Positions 42,284-52,283 of a stretch of DNA of 64,000 nt are shown in pieces. Each line of letters starts with the position of its first letter. Position 1 is the stretch's first letter. Source of the stretch: Clarkia xantiana subsp. parviflora (Eukaryota; Streptophyta; Magnoliopsida; Myrtales; Onagraceae); assembly GCA_036873135.1 (NCBI GenBank), contig JAPTYO010000008.1, positions 40,896,819-40,960,818 of the forward strand, given 5' to 3'. Made by a program: the position numbers and the translations under genes. The notes beneath the pieces are model-generated. The model did not search any database. It was not told where the DNA came from and saw nothing but the letters and a program-made list of their open reading frames with translations.

Positions 42284-44959
42284 ATGTCTGGTAAGGATTT
42301 CTTCCTCGTTGCTCCTGTATCTTTTCCTTCCTCTTTGCTTAATTCGTTCGTAATTTTCCGAAAAACCCAATGTGCCTTTCCTTGGCATGGCTGATTTCAG
42401 ACAGTGGGTCCAGTTCCGAAGGGAGAAAACCCTTCAATTTCGACTATGCTCTCAACGAGATTTCCAGCACTGCTTACGATGTAGCTCTCCGGGAGGGATG
42501 CATCACCTCTACCTGGGAACCTCGCTTCCCATATCCCTGGCCCCGCCTCTCGAGTAACCTTGAGGTTACTCGTCCCCGGAAAGGGGAGGTATTTGTCTCT
42601 ACGGGGCAAATATCGGCGGGGATTAGATTCCCCTTCTGTGGCAACCTGGTTGAGATGTGCCAACACTACAAGACGCATCCAACCACTTTCTCTCCTCACG
42701 CCATCCGCCTGTGGAACGCGTTCCAGGTCCTCTACTTCCGACAGAAGTGGGTTTACAGCCTCAAGCTCTTCAGAACCTTCTACGGGATGAAGTGCAACGA
42801 GGCGGGGGTCTGTACCAGTGACACCTGGAAGGTGGTCAAGGGTCGGGGACTCCTGGTTGACACGGGATCCGATAACAGTGGGTGGAAGAGGAGCTACTTC
42901 TTCATCCAGAACTCCTCGATCCCGTGGCCCCGATGGGAGGTGGAAGCGGACTCTCCTCCCGCTTACCACACCTACTCTGATGAAGACTTCCAGACTCTTC
43001 ATCTCATCCAGCTCTACCGATGGGGGGAGTCCTATACTCCCCTTGATGCCAATTCTCTCGTGGAGCGGGACTTGGTGAATGCCGGGATCCGACTCCTCGA
43101 CATAGTCTCCGGGGGTCAACTCTTCGACGGCCCCTCCAATAGGGTTCCTTGGATAACGTTTCTAACCTCTGTTTTTTACTGTTTGCAGCTAAGAAGGTAT
43201 CCATGCTGACCAATCTGATCCTTAAGCAGGGGGAGACCGATGCTGTCCGCCTTACGCGGAAGAGGAATTCAGCCAAGAAGGCTGCTGCTCCATCGGGATC
43301 TCCTTCCGCGGAGAGGCCAAAGCGGAGCCGTGTGGAGGTGGACAAGCTCTTCGATGTCCAGACTGCTAAAGAAGGTAAAAAGCTCCGCCTTGCTATTAAA
43401 TCGTACAGGAAGCTAGTTCCGAAGGAATTGGTCCCTTCGACCATGGAGGCCCGCATCGCCGATGTCAAACGTGTCCTCCGAGGGGAAACTCCCCGTGTCC
43501 TGAAGGCGGGCTACTACAACTACCGCGGGAAGGACCAATATGTCTCTCGGCGCATCGTCTGGTGTAAGGGCCCTAACGAACTTCCTGATTATGTTTCTGA
43601 AGCCTCCTCTCGTCCTCTAGGTGCAGGTCACTCGGGAGCTCCGTCGGGTGCTGGAGCTTCAGCAGGTGCACCACCTTCAGCAGGGGCGCCTCCTTCAGCA
43701 GGGGCACCACTTTTCTCTGGTGGAGAGACCCCGACCGGCGATCAGTTTCGTCGGGTGGAGAGCCTGGACTCCTCCGAGGAGACTGATGAGGGCGGCTCCC
43801 TTCGCCATCGTCGGAGGACGGGGCAGTCCCCACTGAAACCAACCTCCAAGGGGCTGCCCCCATCGCCTTCTTCACAACAGCGACAGCCGTCGCCCATCCA
43901 CGACTTCACTCCTTTTCCAGCTCGGGGCGAGTCGGAGGCACGCCCCTCCACGACTCAAGTCGACCCTTCTCCTCTCCCGCTCGACGGGAGTTTTTACAAG
44001 GTCTTGGACCCCGCACAGAAGGATGCTCCCTGGACCCGATCCAAACGCTGCAAGGGGTCCAGCTCCGACAGGGGGACACGTACCCCGAGCTGTCCACGCA
44101 TCTGCTGGCAGGCTCCATCCTGCCCACTATGAGGTACCCGATTTCCTTGGATCGGGAGGAGATCCGCCGGGATGTTCAAGAGATGTCCATGTGTCGGATA
44201 GAGGTAAGACTTTCACTTTTTTCTCCTTCACCAATAAGACTGGTTACTCATCTGCTAACACTTCCGTTCCTTCCTTTGCAGGAGATGGGGGACATCAATC
44301 GTTTCCTGGGGTATATCTTCGCTTTCGAGGAGGCCCTGGAACAGGAGCGGGCTAAGGGGGCTCCCGCAGTCATAGCTAAGCTTGAGGAGGACCTCGCGGC
44401 CTCCGAGTCTTCGCGGGGAAAACTGGCCAAGGAGCAGGCCATCCTCGACCGAAAGACTCGGGACCTCCAAAACAGGTTCGTGACTTCGAGGGGCTCCTGA
44501 AGTGGGAACGACAGGAGCGGCGGATTGCCGAGGACAAACTTGTCCTGGAGAAGAAGGCTGTGGAGGAGCAAGTTGCTGAGGTTCCCGCGCAGCTGGTCGC
44601 GGCCGAGACCAAGGCCGGGAGGATTATCGGAGGTCCGAAGACTTCCAGGCTGATGCAGTGAAGTTCTGCAGCGCGGAGGTGGAGAACACCCTCTTCAACG
44701 CAGTCGAGGAACTCCACCTGGAGTATGGCGACGCCATCAACTTCGACAAGTCTCTGTCTCTCGCTCCCTTCGCGAAGAAATACTTTGCCCTCTCGGAGGA
44801 GAGTGATGAGGGGAGCACCCCCGCGGTTGTTGAAGACATGGCGGAGCCTCCAAGTGCTGACGCCCCGATAATCGACCCTCCAGCGGCCCTGTGGAGCCTT
44901 CTGCCACAGATCTTGTGGACCCTGCTCCCGCTGATGCCGCCGACAAGGACCAAGCCTAA
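42284..44959 (+). pseudogene. Antisense aORF of element B, broken
   Basis: The first exon is ATG TCT G (42284-42290) followed by GTAAGG; exon 2 is 42401-43152. The donor after it is ATAACG where A has GTAAAT, so splicing may be impaired. Exon 3 runs 43189-44203, then a GT/AG intron (44204-44281) and exon 4. The PF04195-like domain spans IRFPFCGNLVEMCQHY to LKLFRTFYGMK. A 57-base in-frame loss relative to A removes 19 residues near 42811. Basic segment RKRNSAKKAAAP and repeated (S/T)AGAPPSAGAPP follow. Exon 4 (EMGDINRFLGYIFAFEEALE...) is a coiled coil with frameshifts near 44478 and 44612. This copy shows the exon that A lost. Confidence 0.8.
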
Positions 44960-45553
44960 ACGCTTTATCTTTAGAGTCCTTGTATTTTTCCTCATTTTTG
45001 TAATCATCGGGCCTTCGAGCCCCCATGAATATCAGACTATCGTAGTTCCGATTTTCCATTGCACTTCTCAAAGCGACTTAACTATACTTACTTAAGGCGA
45101 AACCTCGACACTTAAAATATTTTCACACATCACTTAAGACGGTTTAACTCCGTGCACCACTTAAGGCGACTTAATCTCGTGCATCACTTAACACGACTTA
45201 ACAACTTGCACCACTTAAGGCGATTTCGCAAAACTTAGAGTAAATCCAAGAATCATGCATCACTCAAGACGACTTAATCTCGTGCATCACTTAAGACGAC
45301 TTAATCTCGTGCACCACTCAAGGCGACTTTATCTCGTGCACCTTTATCTCGTGCACCACTTAAGGCGACTTTTAAAAAACACTTAGAATAAATCTAAGAA
45401 TAATCTGATCGGAAGCAACCTCTTTATTCATTGATGGCACAAAACTTGCTTACATCGAATCAAACGATAAATATCTTACACCACTTAAGGCGATTTTACA
45501 TCGGGCACCACTCAAGGCGACTTTTCATCGGGCGCCACTTAAGGCGAATTTTC
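44960..45553 (+). repeat. Degenerate tandem array between aORF and integrase (B)
   Basis: Irregular units with CACTTAAGGCGACTT(A/T), CATCACTTAAGACG and CTCGTGCACCACT from about 45060 to 45550, matching the array of A but with other copy numbers. Confidence 0.85.
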
Positions 45554-46936
45554 TCAAGCATGACATTTCTTCAAGTGTTCGCCACTAAAAGAATGCTTCA
45601 ATACTCTGCCATCGAGGTCTTCCAACTTGTACGCATTCGGAGCTGGCATCCCCACGACCTTGTAAGGTCCTTCCCATTTTGGTGACATCATGTTGATTCG
45701 ATCCAAAAGGGTAAACTCGTTGCGACGCCAAACCAGCTCCGCGACGAAGAATTGTCGGGACTTAACTCGCCGATTGTAATACCTGGCCGTCGCCAAACGC
45801 ATTCGAGCCTGGACTTCATCGGCTTCCCGCCTCTTCTCTTCGAGCAAGTCCAAATCCAGACGTCTCATTTCATCATTCGTTATAGGCTCATAATATCTCA
45901 TCTGATGGGACGCCACAGCTGCCTCCACGGGAGCAACGGCCTCCGTGCCATAAACAAGGCCAAACGGAGTCTCCCCAGTTGATTGTTTGGGTGTCGTTCT
46001 AACAGCCCAAAGCACATTTTCCAGCTCGTTCAACCATTTGCCCTTCAAGGCATAGACCCTTTTCTTCAGGCCATCCATCACGATTTTGTTGGCTGATTCC
46101 ACCTGGCCATTAGTCTGCGCATGGTGGACAGAGACTGTCCGATGCTCGAAGTTCAACTCTTCCATTTACTCCTTCACTTGAGCCCCATTAAACGGTGGAC
46201 CATTGTCGCTGATCACCACCTTGGGAATCCCGTAGCTGGATACAATATGAGTCTGGAGAAACTTGACGATCTGGTTCCCCGTCGTCTTGGCCAACGCCTT
46301 CGCTTCTATCCATTTCGAAAAATAATCAATAGCCACCAGCAAATATTTACACTGACCTTGTGCCTATGGGAGAGGTCCCACCAGGTCGATGCCCCACTGC
46401 GCGAAGGGCCAAGCACTCTTGATGGACGTCAGATTAGCGGCCGGAGGCACGATATTCGGGGCATACCTCTGGCACGCATCGCAGGATCGGACCAACGCCG
46501 TCGCCTCCTTGCTCATCGTAGGCCAATAATAGCCCAGATTCAACACTTTCCTCATAACGGATCGGGCCACTTCATGACAAGCTGCGACCCCTTCATGCAC
46601 CTCCCTCAGGATTCGACTTGTGTCGGGCTCAGCCACACACTTCAAGTACGGAGTCAAGAACCAGCCCTTCTTGTATAGCTGATTGTCCAGCATCACGTAG
46701 TTAACCGCGATCCGACGTATCCTGTCAGCTACTACTTCATTATGGGGGACTGCCCCCGTAGTCAGGTATGCGACTATCGGGGTCATCCAAGTGGGCTCCT
46801 CCTCCGATCCTGCTTCAATAGCACACACCTCCGACGAGTCGGTGGTCGACAAGATCACCTTCTCCAGAAAGTGCACCTTCCGATTTTCCTCCAGGGGTGC
46901 CCCCAAGGCAAATTTGCTCAAGGCATCCACTTCCAC
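45554..46936 (-). pseudogene. Integrase of element B, broken
   Basis: The 46936-46364 frame has the tail of the second RNase H and the H2C2 zinc finger (HEGVAACHEVA...CDACQ), ending at VGPLP then TAG. The core continues in the same frame (AIDYFSKW; ISDNGPPF) up to a TAA near 46166, then the 203-residue frame has NGQVESAN and the C-terminal part to 45554. All three acidic residues are encoded but two stops divide them. A lost base near 46965 separates it from the upstream polyprotein. Confidence 0.88.
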
Positions 46937-49107
46937 GTTTTCTTCCCTCGGGATCGCCTCAATGTCGAAGCTTTGAAGCTTTCCTTCAAGACTTGCACCT
47001 CACGAAGGTACTTTCTCATCATCAGGCTCTTCGCCTCGTATCGCCCTTGGACTTGATTCACGATCAGGCCCGCATCGCACTTCACTCTCAGGTGAGCAAC
47101 TCCCGTACCTTTAGCAATTTTCAGGCCCGTGATGAGAGCCTCATACTCAGCTTCGTTGTTCGTGGCCCTAAATGTTAAGGCCAAAGCATATCGCAGGGGC
47201 TCACCCCCGCCTGGTGGTATCAAAACAAAGCCTGCTCCTGATCCGTCTGAACTCGAGGAGCAATCCGTGTACATCTCCCAGGTATTTTCCTCGTTTGGCT
47301 GTTCTGATTGCTCTGCCATCTCTGGTTTTTCTGCTATCGGGACCTCCATGGTTGCCCCCTCTACAGGGCCCGCTTCTTCCAGATCGGGGGCTGTAGATTC
47401 TGCTATGAAATCCGCCAACGCCTGGCCCTTAATAGCCGTTCTCGGAGCAAAGTGTATGCGAAACTCGCTAAGCTGGACTGCCCATTTGACTAATCTCCCC
47501 GACGCATCAGGTCGGTTCAAGAAATGCTTCAAAGGCTGATTCGTCAACACAGTGATCTCATGCGCGTGGAAGTAAGGCCTCAGCTTCCGAGCAGTAATAA
47601 TCAACGCAAAGAGATACTTCTCAACGGCGGGATAATTCATTTCAGATTTGGCAAACGACTTGCTTACATAATAAACAGGGACTTGATTACCCTCAACAAG
47701 CTTCACTAACACAGAGCTAATGGCAAATTCAGAAACAGCCAAGTATAGATAGAGCGGCTCGCCTGGGACCGGTTTCGCCAACGGCGGGAGGGTGCGAAGG
47801 TGCTGCTTGAGTGCCTGGAACGCCTCTTCACACTTGGCAGTCCACTCAAACTTCTTGTTGGCCCTCAACACTTCAAAAAACGGCATCGATCGGTCACTTG
47901 CCTTGGACAGGAAGCGATTCATTGCAGCCAGTCGGCCATTCAACACTTGCACCTCCCGATGATTTACCGGAGACTGCATCTCCTCGATCGCCCTCAGCTT
48001 TTCAGGGTTCACTTCAATTCCTCTTTGACTCACCATAAAGCCCAAAAACTTCCTCGAGTGAACTCCGAAGGCGCACTTTGTCGGTTTCAAGCGAACCTGA
48101 TGAAGCCTCATCCGCTCAAACGCCGTAGCTAGGTTGTGCACATGATCCTCAGCTTGTCGGGACTTCACCAGCATATCGTCCACGTAAGCCTCCATGGTTT
48201 TCCCTAGCGTATCTCCGAACAGCTTGTTCACCATCCGCTGGTAGGTTGCCCCAGCATTGATCAATTCAAAAGGCATGACATCATAATGATAAATGTCACT
48301 GTCGGCATAAAAGGCAGTGTGGGGGGCATCTTCCTTAGCCATCTTGATCTGATTGTAGCCCGAGTACGCATCCATGAAACTCAACAACTCATGTCCCGAC
48401 GTGGCATCAACCAACTGGTCGATTCTCGGGAGCGGGTAACAGTCCTTCGGGCAAGCCTTGTTCAGATCGCGGAAATCAACACACATCCGCCACTTCCCAT
48501 TGCTCTTCTTCACCAGCACCGGGTTGGCGACCCAAGTCTGGAATCGGAGCTCCTTGATGAATCCAACATCGAGCAACCTGCCCACCTCCTGCTGGATCGC
48601 GATCCTTTTGTCTGCGCCCATTGGACGCCTCTTCTGCGCGATAGGCTTGATCACGGGATCAATTTTCAGTTCATGAACAATCACGTCGGGGTTGATTCCT
48701 GACATGTCACTCGGGGACCAGGCAAACAGCTCATTGAACTCCTTCAGCAGCTCAATCAATTCTCGGGCCCTTTCGTCAGACAGGGCGGACCCGATTTTCA
48801 CCTTTCTCTGAGGTCCGTCAATCTCGACCTCCTTCAAATCCTCCATGGGGGCGGGACGCCCAAACTCCTCTCTGGGATCGGCATCGGTCTGGAGGATGGC
48901 CATGGCCTCTCGTCTCTTCCATTGAGTGGCATTAACGTAGCACCTCCTGGAAGCCACCTGGTCGCCCTTGACCTCCCCGACTCCGTGGTCAGTCGGGAAC
49001 TTCATCTTATGGTGCACAGTCGAGGCAACTGCCATCAGGGGGTTGATGGTGGTTCTCCCGATAATCACGTTATAGGTCCCCGCGGACTCAACTACCACAA
49101 ACTCCAC
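46918..49107 (-). CDS. Protease tail, RT, RNase H and second RNase H, element B
   Basis: The longest intact pol frame in the window (729 residues). It starts in the protease tail (EFVVVESAGTYNVIIGRTTI). RT motifs are CVDFRDLNKACPKD and YVDD (near residue 310). The RT-linked RNase H (FAISSVLVKLVEGNQ) runs without break into the extra RNase H (MYTDCSSSSDGSG; NEAEYEAL). The RNase H entry motif is TDCSS where A has IDGSS. The N-terminus is set by a frameshift at about 49133 and the C-terminus by a lost base near 46965. Confidence 0.94.
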   Translation of the reverse strand: MEFVVVESAGTYNVIIGRTTINPLMAVASTVHHKMKFPTDHGVGEVKGDQVASRRCYVNATQWKRREAMAILQTDADPREEFGRPAPMEDLKEVEIDGPQRKVKIGSALSDERARELIELLKEFNELFAWSPSDMSGINPDVIVHELKIDPVIKPIAQKRRPMGADKRIAIQQEVGRLLDVGFIKELRFQTWVANPVLVKKSNGKWRMCVDFRDLNKACPKDCYPLPRIDQLVDATSGHELLSFMDAYSGYNQIKMAKEDAPHTAFYADSDIYHYDVMPFELINAGATYQRMVNKLFGDTLGKTMEAYVDDMLVKSRQAEDHVHNLATAFERMRLHQVRLKPTKCAFGVHSRKFLGFMVSQRGIEVNPEKLRAIEEMQSPVNHREVQVLNGRLAAMNRFLSKASDRSMPFFEVLRANKKFEWTAKCEEAFQALKQHLRTLPPLAKPVPGEPLYLYLAVSEFAISSVLVKLVEGNQVPVYYVSKSFAKSEMNYPAVEKYLFALIITARKLRPYFHAHEITVLTNQPLKHFLNRPDASGRLVKWAVQLSEFRIHFAPRTAIKGQALADFIAESTAPDLEEAGPVEGATMEVPIAEKPEMAEQSEQPNEENTWEMYTDCSSSSDGSGAGFVLIPPGGGEPLRYALALTFRATNNEAEYEALITGLKIAKGTGVAHLRVKCDAGLIVNQVQGRYEAKSLMMRKYLREVQVLKESFKASTLRRSRGKKTWKWMP

Positions 49108-49132
49108 GTTCCTCCTCTCTGATCTCCACCCA

Positions 49133-50711
49133 CTACCACTCCACTGGTAAGGTGATCACTCCTAGCGGATAGGAGGTAAAGCCAGAGAATCCAACCATCG
49201 GGAAGTTCACCTCCTTCAGGTCCTTCTTCGTTTTCCCCATGGCCTCCAGCGCATCCATAAACAGAATATCGGAGGAGCTCCCTCCGTCGATCAGAATCCG
49301 CTTCATCTCGTACCCATCTACGTCAAGGGTCACGACCAAAGTGTCGTCATGTGGAGTCTCCACTCCTATCAGGTCCTCCGCTGAAAAAGAAATCACCATC
49401 TCTTCCTTCAAGGTCCAAGATCGGGACCTCTTGCCCAGCACCACAGCAGCAGAAATTCTAGAGGCATAGACCTCCCGAGAGGCTGTGGTGTCACCTCCCA
49501 TGGTAAATCCTCCATGAATCACATTGATAGTGCCCCGCTTCTCCTTACGAGCACCAGAAGACTCCGGCTCAGACCTCTTCTTCTTTGGGGACCGATCGCG
49601 GGATCGGGAACGGGACCGCGATCGGGATCGAGAACGGGATCGACACCGCTTCTCCCCGACAAACTCCTTAAGCTTCCTCTTCTGGATCAGCTTTTCGATC
49701 TCCTTCTTCAGCTCCCGAAAATGATTAGTGTCGTGACCATTTGCTCGGTGGAACCGACAGTAACGATCGGTGCGGGATCCCAAAAATTCTCCTTCCTTCT
49801 TCGGGGGGTACCTGGAGATACCCTGTCGCTCCATGACCGTTAACACCTCCGCCATAGAGCTATTGAGAGGAATGTTATGATCCTCCCGCCTGTCCTTCCT
49901 TGAGGAACGCCTATCCTCCCTTCGATCATAGCGGCCTCGACGCCGACTGCTCTCGGATTTATCCTTCGACTTACGATCGTCCAAGAGTTTGAGCGACTGC
50001 TTTCCCTTATCTGACTTCGGGGGCTCAAGCTCTCCAGCATCTATTTTCGACTCCTGGATGTCGATTTGATGCTTCACCCTTTTCTGCAATGCTTCCATAT
50101 TCAACACAACCTTCTCAGCCACGCTGTGCATCAAGTCGGAACCATAGGGGGCTGTTAGGTTCCGAATGAAGGTACGGATGGTCTCAACCTCCGAAATCTC
50201 CTCGTCAATCTCCGCCACACTGGCAGCGTATCGCTGGTAATAGTGTACCAGCGACTCATCGGGCCTCTGTACCACCTGGGCCAGGGACTTCACACTCTTC
50301 AACAGATGTCGGAGACCCTGATATTGCTGAATAAAGCGGTCGTGCATATCAGCCCAGCAAGTGATGCACCCTGAGGGCAGACTGAAGAACCAGGCCAGGG
50401 CTCTCTCACCAAGTGTGTTCGGGAACAATGTACACACGATATCTTCATTCGGGGCTCTGCCTAGACACGGCCGCCAAAAACATCGGCATGTCCTCCGCCA
50501 CAGCCTCCTGCTCCCTATTCTCTTGGTGCTGAGCAGCATCTTCGGGGACTTCGTTGTGCCCCCCTGTCTGGGAGACCTCAGCAGGGAGATTCTGGTCCTC
50601 AGCATGCTCCGGCGGTGGTGAATTCAGATTCGTCCCAGCAGGATGACGGGAACCACTAGATTGTCCTTGTCTTCTTTGCTTGCCAGCCGCCATTGAACGA
50701 GTAGAAGGCAT
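49133..50711 (-). pseudogene. Gag-protease of element B, broken
   Basis: ATG at 50711 (MPSTRSMAAG). A deletion of several hundred bases near 50465 joins MFLAAV to CLGRAPNED out of frame. From there the Gag capsid domain, knuckle (CRFHRANGHDTNHF), Arg-Ser repeats and protease (DGGSSSDILFMD) are open to 49133, where a base is lost after TLPVE. The last Cys of the knuckle is Phe, a different lost ligand from that in A. Confidence 0.9.
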
Positions 50712-50727
50712 ATTAGCTTTTTGTCAC

Positions 50728-50748
50728 GTTTCCCACAGACGGCGCCAA
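50728..50748 (-). other. Primer-binding site of element B
   Basis: The minus strand reads TTGGCGCCGTCTGTGGGAA next to the 5' LTR, identical to C and matching H over TTGGCGCCGTCTGTGGG. Confidence 0.8.
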
Positions 50749-51464
50749 TGTTGGATCACGATGGAACTCCGATATGATCTTGACGGCGATCCGAGCTCCT
50801 TTGCTCCACGTAATCCTGCAAGAGGGGATAGACGAGGCGGTGACCCAGAATCCCTCTCCGATGCTTAAATGAGTATCTCGTATGAACTGGCAAGCAGCAA
50901 ACTCAAAGTGTATATCTCAAAACGTAATATGATCTGAGGTAACCTCTTCCCTTTTATAGGCGGAGAGGTACCTCAGTTACCTGGTGAACCGTTGGGGTGG
51001 TTAGCCCATATTCCGCATATCGCGGGCACGATTCCGCCTATCCAGGCCATGATCTCGCTTATCTCGGCCACGCCCCGCGTATCTCGGCCACGCTCCGCGT
51101 ATCTCAGCTACGCTCCGCGTATCTCGGCCACGCCCCGCGTATCTCGGCCTTAACCTCTGATAGCAAGTCCCGATTAATATCGGGGACTCCAGAGTTATCT
51201 CATTGTGTCACCGCTCGGGGCCCCTGGTCGTAGTGACAGGGCCAATCGTTCTCAGGGATTCGTCATCGGGGCCTACTTAAAGGCATCTCATCGGGAGCGT
51301 CCAGCTCGCCTATCGGGACCGACTCTGTCGGGACCTTTCATCATCGGGACTCCCTCTGTCGGGACCCTTCACCTTGGTCTTCTTGACCTCCTTTTAGGGC
51401 CCAGTGGGCCTGCTCACCGTTTCCTCGCCGTTAAAGGGCCTAACGGCCATAGCGAAACCCATCA
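50749..51464 (-). repeat. 5' LTR of element B (716 bp)
   Basis: TGTTGGATCACG to AACCCATCA on the plus strand. TATA box near 50951-50960 (CTTTTATAGG). CGCGTATCTCGGCCACGC repeats at about 51015-51150 just upstream of it. The uninterrupted GGCAAGCAGC at 50889-50898 shows the target site of C in the other LTR. Confidence 0.95.
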
Positions 51465-51481
51465 TTCCTCACCATGGCCAT

Positions 51482-52232
51482 TGATGGATATACGCCCAAT
51501 TTGAACCCGTTGACTTCCGAATCGCTTTATTTTTATCACCCTGTTAATGATTGTAAATCGAAACTTCAACCCGAACACTTCGCGAAAACACCAACGGTCC
51601 GGACGAGGCTGAAGCGCTCGTCCGACCGAGTTAGACTCACCTAGGTGAGGTCGGGTGGCCACACCCGATCTCCCCTAGGGGAAATAGGGTTGGCCAACCC
51701 TATCTCCCCTAGGAGGGGTTGGGTGACCTCACCCAACCCCTACCCTTGGGGGTCGGATTTTCCTTCCCCCCAAGGGCCCCGGCACCATCCTTGGACTCCC
51801 ATACTCGGTCTATTTCCGCCAACCTTCTCTGTATCCTAAGGTCTTAATTATGTGTTTAAAGGTTAATTAACTGTGTTTTAAGGTAAACGATGTCATTAAG
51901 CCACCTTAATGACACCGTTGCCTATAAATACACCACATCCACTATTCATTGAAGAATCTTGGCAAGTTGCATAATTTTGCTCTGACATCTCTCTAGCTTT
52001 ATCTCTCTAAAACCGTACTGACTTAGGAATCGGAGAGGGTTCACCAGGCACCAACCCCCCCCCCCTCTGTGTCTGGCATTGCCCCTCTTGCAGGGCGCGA
52101 GGAGAAGAGAAGCTAAGGACGGAAGGACGCAAGCTAAGGTAGCACAACCCGAGAGCACCGAATCCGCAACATCTCCAGTGAGGAACGAGACTTGAGTCGA
52201 CCGCCCGTTGACCCTAGACTCGGAACCTAACA
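51482..52232 (+). repeat. 5' LTR of element H (751 bp)
   Basis: TGATGGATATACGCCC to GGAACCTAACA. TATA box CCTATAAATA is at 51921-51930. The leader motif ATCGGAGAGGG...GCCCCTCTTGCAGG is at about 52029-52096, with a C run inside it. Confidence 0.95.
51636..51785. repeat. Palindromic hairpin array in the LTR U3 of H
   Basis: Consecutive inverted repeats, such as ATAGGGTTGGCCAACCCTAT and GGGGTTGGGTGACC/CACCCAACCCC, are separated by CCTAGG or CCCTAGGGG, with a last one made of CCCTTGGGGG and CCCCCAAGGG. The 3' LTR (61287-61465) has one extra 34-base module. The array lies 140-290 bases upstream of the TATA box. Confidence 0.85.
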
Positions 52233-52254
52233 CTTGGCGCCGTCTGTGGGCTTC
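52233..52254 (+). other. Primer-binding site of element H
   Basis: CTTGGCGCCGTCTGTGGGC follows the LTR after one or two bases. The TGGCGCCGTCTGTGGG part is shared with B and C, although the LTRs of the two families differ. Confidence 0.82.
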
Positions 52255-52283
52255 GGACAGAAAGCCTGGCAATAACAAGAGCA

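Larger units (their letters stand above)
38048..51464 (-). mobile_element. Element B: Tat-lineage element, same family as A
   Basis: Minus-strand order: 5' LTR (51464-50749), gag, protease-RT-RNase H, second RNase H and integrase, tandem array, antisense aORF, polypurine tract, and a 3' LTR split by element C. The flanks TTCCC (38043-38047) and TTCCT (51465-51469) are a TSD with one change. It lies in the exon of the His/Gly-rich host gene. All coding parts are broken. Confidence 0.92.
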
